Of a stretch of 53,250 bases of DNA, positions 40,039 through 48,867 are shown piece by piece. Position numbers and translations under genes: made by a program. The DNA is from an uncultured Oscillospiraceae bacterium (lineage in GTDB: Bacteria > Bacillota > Clostridia > Oscillospirales > Oscillospiraceae), in the NCBI GenBank assembly GCA_934597255.1, contig CAKTQV010000015.1, positions 1-53,250 on the forward strand. Direction: 5' to 3'. Each line of letters begins with the position of its first letter. Within the stretch, counting starts at the first letter, position 1. A model generated the notes under the pieces. The model was not told where the DNA came from, did not search any database, and worked only from the letters and a program-made list of their open reading frames with translations.

Positions 40039-41352
40039 TTAGTACATCAGGTTAGGCAGGAACATAATGACCTGCGGGAAGAACAGACAGATCAGACAGC
40101 CGACAATGGCCAGAATACTAAACGGGATGACGCCGCTGTATATTTCGCCCATCGTACTGTCCTCAATGCTGGCTCGCATAACAAAGAGCGACCCGCCGAA
40201 GGGCGGCGAAATGGCCGCCACGCTGGCAAGTATCAGAAGATAGACAGCAAACCAGACAAAATCATAGCCCATTGCACCGACAGCCGGAGCCAGGATCGGC
40301 ACTGTAATGTAGATCACACTCATAACATCCATAAACATGCCAATGATAAGGTAGAACAGGGTGATGAGCAGCATGACCACAATCACGGGAACGTCCAGAC
40401 CAATGAGCCACTGGGCGAACAGATTCGGGAGCTTTGTCAGCGTCAGGAAGGAGCCAAAGGTGAACGCCGTTCCGACAATGAAGAAGGCGGAGGCCGTTGT
40501 GCGTATCGTGTCGATCAGCGCATCCAGCAGGAGCTTAAAGGTAAACTTTTTCTTGATAAGAAGGATAATGAGCATCGCGGCCGAACTGACGGCGCCAGCC
40601 TCGGTAGCCGAAAACAGGCCGGAATAAATGCCGACAACAATCAGCAGAACAATGAGGGCAAAGTCCCAAATGCGGGGAAGCGCCTTAATGCGCTCCTTCC
40701 ATGAAACCTTTTCCGCCTTCGGCGCTTTTTCGGGATGCAGCCGCACATTCAGCGAGACATAGGCGCAGAACAAAATGGTGAGAAGCAGACCGGGAACCAG
40801 GCCGCCGATCAAAACCTTGCCAATCGAAACTTCCAAAACAACCGCGATCAGCATACCCATCACGCTTGGAGGAATGAGCGGCGCCAAAATACCGGCGGAG
40901 CAGATAGCGCCAAACGCCAGCTTGCGGTCCGTCTTATGCCGAAGCAGCTCGGGAACTACCACGCGAGAAAGAGTGGCGCTTGAGGCGTTGCCGGAGCCGC
41001 AGACCGCGCCGAAGCCGGCGCCGCCGATGATGCCCGCGTTGACAAGGCCGCCATTAAAGCGCCCGATCCACTTCCGCGCCACATCAAAAAGCTCCTCCAA
41101 AATACCGGCATGGAAAGCCAGATACCCCATCAGAATGAACATCGGAATGGGCGAAAAGCTGTAGCTGACAAATTTGTTGTACAGGGTCGTGACGACAGTT
41201 TGCACCCCTGCGTTCCAGCCGCGCATGATCGCCATACCTACGAGTCCGATAAACATCATCGCGTAGGCGACAGGAACTCGCAGCAGCATAAGCAGCAGCA
41301 TCACGCCGAGCGCAATCAAGCCGATCACCTGGGGAGATAATCCTAAAACCAT
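40039..41352 (-). CDS. TRAP transporter large permease (DctM)
   Basis: This 437-residue membrane protein has about twelve helices and is the transport subunit of a tripartite ATP-independent periplasmic transporter, which imports carboxylates with sodium. Typical features are LLRVPVAYAMMFIGLVGMAI (about 22-41), GAGFGAVCGSGNASSATLS (about 111-129), PPSVMGMLIAV and FGGSLFVMRA. The start codon follows the DctQ stop directly (TAAATG). The substrate is set by the DctP protein; the neighbouring enzymes suggest a C4/C5 dicarboxylate. Confidence 0.94.
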   Translation of the reverse strand: MVLGLSPQVIGLIALGVMLLLMLLRVPVAYAMMFIGLVGMAIMRGWNAGVQTVVTTLYNKFVSYSFSPIPMFILMGYLAFHAGILEELFDVARKWIGRFNGGLVNAGIIGGAGFGAVCGSGNASSATLSRVVVPELLRHKTDRKLAFGAICSAGILAPLIPPSVMGMLIAVVLEVSIGKVLIGGLVPGLLLTILFCAYVSLNVRLHPEKAPKAEKVSWKERIKALPRIWDFALIVLLIVVGIYSGLFSATEAGAVSSAAMLIILLIKKKFTFKLLLDALIDTIRTTASAFFIVGTAFTFGSFLTLTKLPNLFAQWLIGLDVPVIVVMLLITLFYLIIGMFMDVMSVIYITVPILAPAVGAMGYDFVWFAVYLLILASVAAISPPFGGSLFVMRASIEDSTMGEIYSGVIPFSILAIVGCLICLFFPQVIMFLPNLMY

Positions 41353-41874
41353 TTATTTCTCCTCCTTTTCGCAGGGGTCTTCTTTTCCGCAGATCCGGCA
41401 GATATTTCTCCCTATATCAACGATAAGCCGAACAATCAGCGTCAGCACAACGATAGCCAGCATAAATTTTACTGGCCAGATGACCAGCTGAACGGCGCCC
41501 ATGATAGTATCCATCCGCACAAGCGAACGAATGGCCTCCGTCACACATTTTTTTGCACAGGCAATAAAAATAAACGCGCCGACTGCACAGCCCAGACTGT
41601 CCAATGCGTATTTGACCTTTTCAGGAACCTTGTCGGTTGCAAACTCCAGTATGATATGCGACGATTTTGACTGAACATAGGGCAGGGCGCCGGTAAAAAT
41701 CGGCATCAAAAGCAGCGAAACAAGCTCGGTAGAACCAACGAGCGCCTTCCCAATGGTATTCCGGAGCAGGACATCAACCGTCGTCAGAAGCATGGCGATC
41801 ACAATAGCCACACATCCGACATACATTAGAACCTTTTCCCATTTGGAAAGACCGTGATGGATTTTATAAATCAA
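41353..41874 (-). CDS. TRAP transporter small permease (DctQ)
   Basis: This 173-residue protein has four membrane helices and the DctQ opening (WEKVLMYVGCVAIVIAMLLT, then VDVLLRNTIGKALVGSTELV). It supports the large permease. The start is TTG at 41874 with GGGAGG 9 nt upstream. A strong hairpin (41894-41920) separates it from dctP. Confidence 0.9.
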   Translation of the reverse strand: MIYKIHHGLSKWEKVLMYVGCVAIVIAMLLTTVDVLLRNTIGKALVGSTELVSLLLMPIFTGALPYVQSKSSHIILEFATDKVPEKVKYALDSLGCAVGAFIFIACAKKCVTEAIRSLVRMDTIMGAVQLVIWPVKFMLAIVVLTLIVRLIVDIGRNICRICGKEDPCEKEEK

Positions 41875-41893
41875 GATAATTCCTCCCTTTTCT

Positions 41894-41920
41894 AAAAGGC
41901 GGGGGGCACGAAAGCCCCCC
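41894..41920 (-). terminator. Intercistronic hairpin between dctP and dctQ
   Basis: GGGGGGC (41901-41907) pairs with 41914-41920 around a 6-nt loop and is followed on the minus strand by CGCCTTTT. It can end part of the transcripts after dctP or protect their 3' end, giving more binding protein than permease. Confidence 0.6.
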
Positions 41921-41937
41921 GGAGCATTGGAATCATT

Positions 41938-43071
41938 TTAGAATTCGGGGCAGGTTCCCGACCTTCCTTCGAGAGCCGTCAGATAGGCATCCAGAACCAC
42001 AGAACCGGCATCTCCCTGATCCGCAGCCCATTCATCCCATGTAGCAGAGGCATATTCATCCTGGAAGGCACTCATTTCCGCCTCGCTGGGCGTCACAAAG
42101 GTCGTACCGGCCTCTTCAAACACCTCCTGCGAGGTCACGTCCTTTCCTCTTTCCAGTGTGTAGGTCACATACACATCGTCAGGAACAAACTCGCGTCCGA
42201 CCTCATCAATGATCTGCTGAAGATCCTCGGGCAAGGACTCATAGACCTTCTGGCTGATAACAAAGACCTGCGGACCCACACCAAAGCTCAGACTGTAATA
42301 ATTCTTGGCAATCTCGTAGGCACCGAAGCCGGCAGCCGCCTCAAGGTTGGTCAGCCACGCATCCGCAGTCCCCTTGGAAAGAGCTTCATAAGCCTCGGGG
42401 CCGGAAAAGCTGAGCGGAGTCGCACCGAGCTTGGTGATTATCTCTGCCGTATAGTTGTTAGAAATGATAACCTTCCTGCCGGAAATATCCTCCAGCGTGT
42501 TCACGGGATCCGTGGAAAGGAATCCGGCGGCAGCACCCATTGCCACGGACATAAGATGGACATTTGCATTGCTGAACTGCTTCTGAAGCTCGGCACTGTC
42601 AGCATAGATATCCAAAAACGCCTTGCTCCCCTCCCATGAATTGCTGAACACGCCGGGAAGCGCCATGACCCCGCAGAGATCAAGGCGGCCGTTGACTCGG
42701 CTATAATTCACGCAGGCCACATCCGCGATACCGGATTCGATCGCATCAAGAATGCCATCCGCCGCGGCCAGTGTACCGTCCGTGTATACGTCAAACTGGA
42801 TACGTCCATTGCTTCTGGCCGTGATCTCGTCCAGCATATTCCGGAACACCGTGGTCATCGTTGCCGTGCTGGGCGTGTGGGAAGAAGCAACCAGGGTATA
42901 GACGGTGTCGTCCGCCGGAGCCTCTTCCGCCGAATTTTCCGCAGTCTCCGTCTGCGGTTTCTCAGCGGTACTCTCTGCGACCTCTGCGGCGGCTTCTTTT
43001 GTTGTGGAGCAAGCCGTTACCAAGGAAAGGCACAGGGCAAGCGCAAGGAGCAGTACAAGCGTCTTTTTCAT
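41938..43071 (-). CDS. TRAP transporter substrate-binding lipoprotein (DctP)
   Basis: This 377-residue protein has a lipoprotein signal peptide (MKKTLVLLLALALCLSLVTA, then Cys), an acidic Ala/Glu linker (about 22-55) and a DctP-type binding domain. ESGIADVACVNYSRVNGRLD and VHLMSVAMGAAAGFLSTDPV, then DISGRKVIISN, correspond to the family core. It captures the solute outside the membrane. The usual ligand-anchoring Arg of DctP (in a RVP-type motif) is not clear by eye. I chose the ATG at 43071 after GAGGG; nine extra upstream codons have no ribosome site. Confidence 0.9.
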   Translation of the reverse strand: MKKTLVLLLALALCLSLVTACSTTKEAAAEVAESTAEKPQTETAENSAEEAPADDTVYTLVASSHTPSTATMTTVFRNMLDEITARSNGRIQFDVYTDGTLAAADGILDAIESGIADVACVNYSRVNGRLDLCGVMALPGVFSNSWEGSKAFLDIYADSAELQKQFSNANVHLMSVAMGAAAGFLSTDPVNTLEDISGRKVIISNNYTAEIITKLGATPLSFSGPEAYEALSKGTADAWLTNLEAAAGFGAYEIAKNYYSLSFGVGPQVFVISQKVYESLPEDLQQIIDEVGREFVPDDVYVTYTLERGKDVTSQEVFEEAGTTFVTPSEAEMSAFQDEYASATWDEWAADQGDAGSVVLDAYLTALEGRSGTCPEF

Positions 43072-43121
43072 GTTTTTCCCTCTTTTGTCTGTATTCAAGA
43101 CGTATCCGTCCTGTTAATTTG

Positions 43122-43151
43122 ACTATAGCAAATCTTTAACGATGCGTCCAA
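43122..43151 (-). promoter_or_regulatory. Promoter of the TRAP transporter operon
   Basis: On the minus strand TTGGAC (43151-43146) and TATAGT (43127-43122) are 18 bp apart, about 50 nt before the dctP start. No copy of the TGAAAT..ATTTCA palindrome was found here. Confidence 0.55.
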
Positions 43152-43307
43152 TATGCTTTGTCAATGCAATCCATGAGTTATTCTCATCGTTTTCCCATTA
43201 ACATTCCACAGCGAAGCCCCCCTAATTCCCAAGATATCGATCAAACAACATCAAGTTCCAGGCAACTCTGAAATCAACCAAGCTTTTACTCCGTCCCCAT
43301 ATAGCAA

Positions 43308-43336
43308 AAGAGCGCGTACTCGCGTACACGCTCTCT
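43308..43336 (-). terminator. Terminator of the glycolytic operon
   Basis: On the minus strand an 11-bp stem with one mismatch (43309-43319 with 43323-43334) is followed by TTTTGC, about 75 nt after the eno stop codon. It also marks the right border of the island. Confidence 0.75.
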
Positions 43337-43411
43337 TGATGGATTCACTGTGTGGGACTGCCCCAGCTATTGGCGCAGAACCATTTAATTTTTCAAGCTC
43401 CCGCTAAAAGC

Positions 43412-44704
43412 TCATTTCCCGATGGAGAAAAACGCGCTCTTACCGGGATAGCGCGGCACGTCGAACAGCTCGTCCTCGATGCGCAGAAGCTGGTTGTATT
43501 TCGCCACGCGGTCGGTGCGGCTGGGCGCGCCGGTCTTGATCTGGCCGGCATTGACCGCAACGGTCAGATCGGCGATGGTGGTATCCTCCGTCTCGCCGGA
43601 GCGGTGGGAGATGACGGCCGTCCAGCCGGCGCGGTGGGCGGTCTGGATGGCGTCGAGCGTCTCGGTCAGCGTGCCGATCTGGTTGAGCTTGATGAGCACG
43701 GCATTCGCGCAGTCAAGCTCGATGCCCTTTTTGATGCGGTCGACATTCGTAACAAAAAGATCGTCGCCCACGAGCTGCACGCGGCTGCCCAGCGTATCCT
43801 TGAGCAGCTTCCAGCCGTCCCAGTCGTCCTCGCCGAGACCGTCCTCGATGGAGATGATGGGATAGCGGTCGCAGAAGCCCTTGTACATATCGACCATCTC
43901 CGCCGCGCTCATGGTGATGCCGCGCTTGGGCAGATGATACAGGCCGTCCTCGGCGCTGTACCAGTCGGCGCAGGCAGTGTCGATGGCGATCATAAAGTCC
44001 TCGCCGGGGCGGTAGCCGGCCTTTTCAATGGCCTCGACCAGCGCCTTGAGCGCATCCTCGTCGGAGGCAAGATTCGGCGCATAGCCGCCCTCGTCGCCCA
44101 CGCCGGAGGCCGGAACGACCTTTTTGAGCGTGTGGAAAACCTCGGAGCACCAGCGCAGGCATTCGGCAAAATTCGGCGCGCCGACGGGCATGATCATGAA
44201 TTCCTGAATGTCCACGTTCGAGCCGGTGGCATGCGCGCCGCCGTTGAGCACGTTCATCATGGGCACCGGAAGCGTTTTGGCGTTGCAGCCGCCGACATAC
44301 TGATACAGCGGCAGACCCACGGCCAGCGACGCCGCGCGCGCGCAGGCAAGGCTCGTGCCCAGCATGGCGTTGGCGCCCAGGCGGGTCTTGTTCGGCGTGC
44401 CGTCCAGCTCGATGAGCAGCTCGTCGATGGACGGCTGATCGAGCACGTTCAGCCCCGTCAGGCACTCGTCGATCTCCGTATTGACGTTCTCGACCGCCTT
44501 GCGGACGCCCTTGCCGAGATAGCGCTCCGCCTCGCCGTCGCGCAGCTCGCAGGCCTCGTGCGCGCCGGTGGAAGCGCCGGAGGGAACGGCGGCGCGGCCG
44601 ACGGTCCCGTCCTCCAGGACGACCTCGACCTCGACGGTCGGATTTCCGCGGGAATCGAGTATCTCGCGCGCCGTCACGTCGGCTATGGTGTAATAATCTT
44701 TCAT
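43412..44704 (-). CDS. eno: Enolase
   Basis: This 430-residue glycolytic enzyme interconverts 2-phosphoglycerate and phosphoenolpyruvate. The signatures are intact: ILDSRGNPTVEVEV (about 14-27), SGASTGAHEA (about 40-49), GDEGGYAPNL, IEDGLGEDDW (metal ligands), LVGDDLFVTN, LIKLNQIGT and SHRSGETEDT. Length is normal. The ATG at 44704 follows CAGGAGGAG; a longer frame upstream lies antisense and inside gpmI. It is the last gene of trmL-pgk-tpiA-gpmI-eno. Confidence 0.97.
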   Translation of the reverse strand: MKDYYTIADVTAREILDSRGNPTVEVEVVLEDGTVGRAAVPSGASTGAHEACELRDGEAERYLGKGVRKAVENVNTEIDECLTGLNVLDQPSIDELLIELDGTPNKTRLGANAMLGTSLACARAASLAVGLPLYQYVGGCNAKTLPVPMMNVLNGGAHATGSNVDIQEFMIMPVGAPNFAECLRWCSEVFHTLKKVVPASGVGDEGGYAPNLASDEDALKALVEAIEKAGYRPGEDFMIAIDTACADWYSAEDGLYHLPKRGITMSAAEMVDMYKGFCDRYPIISIEDGLGEDDWDGWKLLKDTLGSRVQLVGDDLFVTNVDRIKKGIELDCANAVLIKLNQIGTLTETLDAIQTAHRAGWTAVISHRSGETEDTTIADLTVAVNAGQIKTGAPSRTDRVAKYNQLLRIEDELFDVPRYPGKSAFFSIGK

Positions 44705-44748
44705 GGTGCTCCTCCTGAATATTCTCAAAAAATTTTTCAAGCTTTCAT

Positions 44749-46269
44749 TCACGCTTCGATGAGATCGCGGCCCGTCATCGGCTCCGGCACGGAAAGCTCC
44801 ATGGCATGGAGCATCGTGGGCGCGATATCGGCCAGACGGCCGGGCCTCAGCGTCACACCGCCCAGCCCGCAGACGATGAACGGGACGGGATTGGTGGTAT
44901 GCGCGGTGTGCGGCTGGCCGTCCGGCGCGCGCATGCAGTCGGCGTTGCCGTGGTCGGCCGTGACGAGCAGCACGCCCTTCGAGCGCTCCACCGACGTCCA
45001 CACGCGCCCCACGCACTCGTCCACGACCTCGACGGCCCGTACCGCCGCCTCCATAACGCCCGTGTGTCCCACCATATCGCAGTTGGCCAGATTCATCACG
45101 ACCATGGCGTATTCGCCGGATTCGATGGCGGCGCAGGCCTTGTCCGTGACCTCGCGGGCGCTCATCTCCGGGATGAGGTCATAGGTCGGGACAGATTTCG
45201 GCGACGGCACGAGGATGCGGTCCTCGCCCTGCGCCTGCCGCTCTACGCCGCCGTTGAAAAAGAAGGTGACGTGGGCGTATTTTTCCGTTTCGGCGATGCG
45301 AAGCTGGCGCAGGCCCTTCGCGCTCACATACTCGCCGAGCGTCATCTCGATCGTCTCCGGCGGAAAGGCGACAGGCAGCTCCCGCAGCGTCTCGTCGTAC
45401 TGCGTCGTGCAGACGTAATGCACGGGCCGGAAGCCGCCCGGCCGCACGAAGCCGTCAAAGTCCTCCTTTGTCAGCGCCCAGGTCATTTCCCGCGCGCGGT
45501 CGGGGCGGAAATTGGCGAAGATCACGCTGTCGCCCGCCTCGATGCAGCCGCCGCGGCAGCACACGACCGGCTCGACGAACTCGTCCGTCACGCCCTGCGC
45601 GTAGCTCTGCTCCACGGCGTGCACCGGGTCCGGGTCGTCGATCCCCTCGCCGCAGACGATGGCGCGGTAGCCCTTTTCAAGCCGCTCCCAGCGCTTGTCC
45701 CGGTCCATGCCCCAGAAGCGTCCCTGCAGCGTGGCGATCGTTCCGAAGCCCAGCGCGTCGCAGCGCTCCGAAAGCGCGCGGACGTAGCCCGCGCCGGTGC
45801 TTGGGCCGACGTCCCGTCCGTCCAGGAAGGCGTGGAAGAAGCACTCCTTCACGCCGCGGCGCTTTGCCAGCTCGATCAGCGCGAAGATGTGCCCGATATG
45901 GCTGTGCACGCCGCCGTCGGACAAAAGGCCCAGAATGTGCACGCGCCGCCCGGCGGCCGCCGCCGCGTCCATCGCACCGCAGTAGGCCCTGTTTTCAAAG
46001 AAGCTCCCGTCGGCCACGGCGCGGCTGATGCGCGGCAGATCCTGATACACCACGCGCCCGGCGCCGATGTTCGTGTGGCCTACCTCGGAGTTGCCGATCT
46101 GGCCGGCCGGCAGACCGACGTCCTCGCCGCTCGCGGCGAGCTGCGTGTGAGGAAAGCTGGCGAAAAGCCCGTCGAGATTCGGCGTTTCGGCCACGCTGAC
46201 GGCGTTCCATTCCGAAGCCGGCGCCAGCCCAAAGCCGTCCATAATAAGAAGTACGACGGGTTTATTCAT
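44749..46269 (-). CDS. gpmI: 2,3-bisphosphoglycerate-independent phosphoglycerate mutase
   Basis: This 506-residue manganese enzyme of the alkaline-phosphatase fold opens PVVLLIMDGFGLAP (first metal Asp). It has the catalytic Ser in GQIGNSEVGHTNIGAGR (about 57-73), DGRDVGPSTG and the C-terminal metal site LLVTADHGNAD. It converts 3- to 2-phosphoglycerate. Its ATG overlaps the end of tpiA by 8 nt (ATGAATAA), so translation is coupled. Length is normal. Confidence 0.97.
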   Translation of the reverse strand: MNKPVVLLIMDGFGLAPASEWNAVSVAETPNLDGLFASFPHTQLAASGEDVGLPAGQIGNSEVGHTNIGAGRVVYQDLPRISRAVADGSFFENRAYCGAMDAAAAAGRRVHILGLLSDGGVHSHIGHIFALIELAKRRGVKECFFHAFLDGRDVGPSTGAGYVRALSERCDALGFGTIATLQGRFWGMDRDKRWERLEKGYRAIVCGEGIDDPDPVHAVEQSYAQGVTDEFVEPVVCCRGGCIEAGDSVIFANFRPDRAREMTWALTKEDFDGFVRPGGFRPVHYVCTTQYDETLRELPVAFPPETIEMTLGEYVSAKGLRQLRIAETEKYAHVTFFFNGGVERQAQGEDRILVPSPKSVPTYDLIPEMSAREVTDKACAAIESGEYAMVVMNLANCDMVGHTGVMEAAVRAVEVVDECVGRVWTSVERSKGVLLVTADHGNADCMRAPDGQPHTAHTTNPVPFIVCGLGGVTLRPGRLADIAPTMLHAMELSVPEPMTGRDLIEA

Positions 46270-47035
46270 GGCCGGCCGCCTCGACGATCGCGGCGAAATC
46301 CGCCGGCTTGAGACTGGCCCCGCCGATCAGTCCCCCGTCCACGTCCGGCTGCGCCAGCAGCTCGGCCGCGTTTTTGGCGTTCATGCTGCCGCCGTAGAGG
46401 ATGGAGACCGCCCGCGCCTTGCGCGCGCCGTATAGCCCGCGCACGACGGCGCGAAGCTGGCGGCATACCTCCTCCGCCTGCTGCGCCGTGGCCGTGCGGC
46501 CCGTGCCGATGGCCCAGACAGGCTCGTAGGCGACGACGACGCGCCGTATCCGGTCCTCCGGCACGCCGTACAGCGCCGCCTTGAGCTGGCAGGACACAAA
46601 TTCCATCGTCAGGCCCATCTCCCGCTGCTCCAGCGTCTCGCCCACGCACACGATGGGCGTGATGCCCAGCGAAAGCGCCGCGTGCAGCTTCCGGTTCACC
46701 TGCCCGTCCGTTTCATGGACGTAAGCGCGGCGCTCGGAATGGCCGACGATGCAGTATTTCACGCCGAGATCGGCCAGCATTTCCGCCGATACCTCGCCGG
46801 TGTAGGCGCCGGCGTCGTGCTCGGACACGTCCTGCGCGCCGACGGCGATGCGGCTCGACCGCAGCGCCCGCTGCATGGCGGGGATGAGCGGAAACGGGAC
46901 GCACAGAGCCGTTTCCACGCCGCGCGGAAGCTCGATGCGCGGCTTGAGCTCATCGGCGAAGGCCTTGACCTCGGAGGCCTTTTTATTCATCTTCCAGTTC
47001 CCGGCGATAATCGTTTTCCGATAGCGTCTGTCCAT
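46262..47035 (-). CDS. tpiA: Triosephosphate isomerase
   Basis: This 257-residue TIM-barrel isomerase has AGNWKMNKK (catalytic Lys), the catalytic His in CIVGHSERR, and YEPVWAIGTGRTAT with the catalytic Glu followed by loop 6. The phosphate loop is GGSMNAKNA and GGLIGGASLK. It interconverts dihydroxyacetone phosphate and glyceraldehyde 3-phosphate. GAGGGAA precedes the ATG. It follows pgk by 11 nt. Confidence 0.97.
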   Translation of the reverse strand: MDRRYRKTIIAGNWKMNKKASEVKAFADELKPRIELPRGVETALCVPFPLIPAMQRALRSSRIAVGAQDVSEHDAGAYTGEVSAEMLADLGVKYCIVGHSERRAYVHETDGQVNRKLHAALSLGITPIVCVGETLEQREMGLTMEFVSCQLKAALYGVPEDRIRRVVVAYEPVWAIGTGRTATAQQAEEVCRQLRAVVRGLYGARKARAVSILYGGSMNAKNAAELLAQPDVDGGLIGGASLKPADFAAIVEAAGHE

Positions 47036-47046
47036 GGCGTTCCCTC

Positions 47047-48240
47047 TTATTTATCCAGCAGGCAGGCCACGCCCGGCAGCTCCTTGCCCTCCAGGAACTC
47101 CAGCGAAGCGCCGCCGCCGGTGGATATATGCGTGATCCGGTCGGCATAGCCGAGCTGCTCCAGCGCCGCGGCGCTGTCGCCGCCGCCGACGATGCTCACC
47201 GCGCCCGATTCGGCCACAGCCTTCGCCACGGCGCGCGTGCCCTCGGCAAAGCGGTCGAACTCAAACACGCCCATCGGCCCGTTCCACACGATGGTGCCGG
47301 CCGAGCGTATGGCCGCCGCGAAAAGCCGGACGGACTCCGGCCCGATGTCCAGCCCCATCCAGCCGTCGGGGATCTCCTTGACGTCCACGGTCCTTGCCTG
47401 CGCGTCGGCGGCAAAGCGGTCGGCGGCCACGGTATCGACCGGCAGCACCAGCATCACGCCGCGCGCCGACGCCTTTTTCATCATCTCCGCGGCGTAGGCC
47501 ACCTTGTCCTCCTCCAGGAGACTGGCGCCGACGCCGTAGCCCATGGCCTTGATAAATGTATACGCCATGCCGCCGCCGATGATAATGACGTCGGCCTTAT
47601 CCAGCAGATTATCGATCACGCCGATCTTGTCGGAGACCTTCGCCCCGCCGAGAATGGCGACGAACGGCCGCTCCGGATCGGCCAGCGCCTTGCCCATGAC
47701 CTCCAGCTCCCGGCCGATGAGAAAGCCGGAAACGGCGGGCAGATACGCCGCCACGCCGGCCGTCGAGGCGTGGGCGCGGTGAACGGTGCCGAACGCGTCG
47801 GAAACGTAAAGCTCCGCCATGGACGCCAGCTCCCCGGCAAATGCCGGGTCGTTTTTCTCCTCGCGCGGGTCAAAGCGCAGATTCTCCAGCAGCATGATCT
47901 CGCCGGGGCGGAGCGCCGCCGCCTTGGCCTTCGCGTCGGGCCCGACGACGTCGGCGGCAAAAATGACCGGCTTGTTCAAAAGCTCGCTCAGCCGCTCGGC
48001 GACGGGCGCGAGCGTCAGTTCCGGCCGGACCGTCCCCTTGGGCTTTCCCAGATGGCTGCACGCGATCACGGCCGCGCCGTGGTCGAGCAGGTATTCGATG
48101 GTCGGCAGCGCCGCGCGGATGCGCTTGTCGTCCGTGATGGCGCGCGTCTGCTTGTCCTGCGGCACGTTGAAATCGCAGCGCAGAAGGACCTTTTTGCCCT
48201 TCACATCCACATCGGTCACGTTTTTCTTGCTGTAGTTCAT
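47047..48240 (-). CDS. pgk: Phosphoglycerate kinase
   Basis: This 397-residue enzyme makes ATP from 1,3-bisphosphoglycerate. LLRCDFNVPQD (about 19-29), CSHLGKPKG, ENLRF, the Ala/Gly-rich ILGGAKVSDKIGV and the nucleotide-site GGGDSAAALEQLG are intact. I chose the ATG at 48240. The one at 48246 touches the ribosome site AGGAGGA and would be too close. It lies 2 nt after the trmL stop. No gap gene is in this operon. Confidence 0.96.
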   Translation of the reverse strand: MNYSKKNVTDVDVKGKKVLLRCDFNVPQDKQTRAITDDKRIRAALPTIEYLLDHGAAVIACSHLGKPKGTVRPELTLAPVAERLSELLNKPVIFAADVVGPDAKAKAAALRPGEIMLLENLRFDPREEKNDPAFAGELASMAELYVSDAFGTVHRAHASTAGVAAYLPAVSGFLIGRELEVMGKALADPERPFVAILGGAKVSDKIGVIDNLLDKADVIIIGGGMAYTFIKAMGYGVGASLLEEDKVAYAAEMMKKASARGVMLVLPVDTVAADRFAADAQARTVDVKEIPDGWMGLDIGPESVRLFAAAIRSAGTIVWNGPMGVFEFDRFAEGTRAVAKAVAESGAVSIVGGGDSAAALEQLGYADRITHISTGGGASLEFLEGKELPGVACLLDK

Positions 48241-48242
48241 GC

Positions 48243-48734
48243 TCATTCCTCCTCTAAACTCATGATCCCCTGATCCATCAGGCCGGGGAAGCCGTTTTGC
48301 CGCAGCGCCTCGAACAGCACGATCCCAACCGAGTTGGCCAGGTTCAGACTGCGCGCCTGCGGCCGCATGGGGATACGCACACAGCGGTCATAATAGCGGC
48401 GGCGAAGCGCCTCCGGCAGGCCCGCCGTCTCCTTGCCGAACAGCAGCGCGGCGTTCGCGCCGTAATAGGCCTCGGCATAGCAGCGCGGCGCCTTCGTCGT
48501 CAGCAGCCACAGCTCCCCGTCGCCGTTTTTCTCCAGGTATTCGTCGATGCTCTCATACACGGACACGTCCACCAGATGCCAGTAGTCCAGCCCCGCCCGC
48601 TTGACGGCCGCGTCCGAGATATCGAAGCCAAGCGGCTTGATCAGATGCAGCCGGGCGCCGGTTGCCGCACAAGTCCTCGCTATCGCCCCCGTATTCTGTG
48701 GTATTTCCGGCTCAAACAAAACAACATCAAACAT
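48243..48734 (-). CDS. trmL: tRNA (cytidine(34)-2'-O)-methyltransferase
   Basis: This 163-residue SPOUT-fold methyltransferase acts on the wobble base of tRNA-Leu. It opens FDVVLFEPEIPQNTGAIART, with LHLIKPLGF, LLFGKETAGLP and the knot region IPMRPQARSLNLANSVGIVL. Length is normal. It is the first gene in the glycolytic operon, which is an uncommon partner; the shared promoter at 48772-48799 drives all five genes. Its ribosome site is weak. Confidence 0.94.
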   Translation of the reverse strand: MFDVVLFEPEIPQNTGAIARTCAATGARLHLIKPLGFDISDAAVKRAGLDYWHLVDVSVYESIDEYLEKNGDGELWLLTTKAPRCYAEAYYGANAALLFGKETAGLPEALRRRYYDRCVRIPMRPQARSLNLANSVGIVLFEALRQNGFPGLMDQGIMSLEEE

Positions 48735-48771
48735 AAACAGTCAAAATTCCTCTTCTTCCCACCTTTCTTCT

Positions 48772-48799
48772 ATTATATCCTATTTCCCCGGTAAATCAA
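48772..48799 (-). promoter_or_regulatory. Promoter of the trmL-glycolytic operon
   Basis: On the minus strand TTGATT (48799-48794) and TATAAT (48777-48772) are 16 bp apart, about 40 nt upstream of trmL. Confidence 0.7.
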
Positions 48800-48821
48800 G
48801 CCAAAAATTAAGAGATCGGCC

Positions 48822-48850
48822 TTGTTTTCCCGCTTTGGAATCGTTATAAT
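48822..48850 (+). promoter_or_regulatory. Promoter of the glycosyltransferase gene
   Basis: TTGTTT (48822-48827) and TATAAT (48845-48850) are 17 bp apart, with the start codon 18 nt downstream. The transcript therefore has almost no leader beyond the ribosome site. Confidence 0.7.
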
Positions 48851-48867
48851 GGTCCGGAGGTGATTTT

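Noticed and set aside
43412..45016. Long upstream extension of enolase
   Set aside because: The extension lies inside gpmI in another frame. The ATG at 44704 has a strong ribosome site and matches the normal enolase N-terminus.
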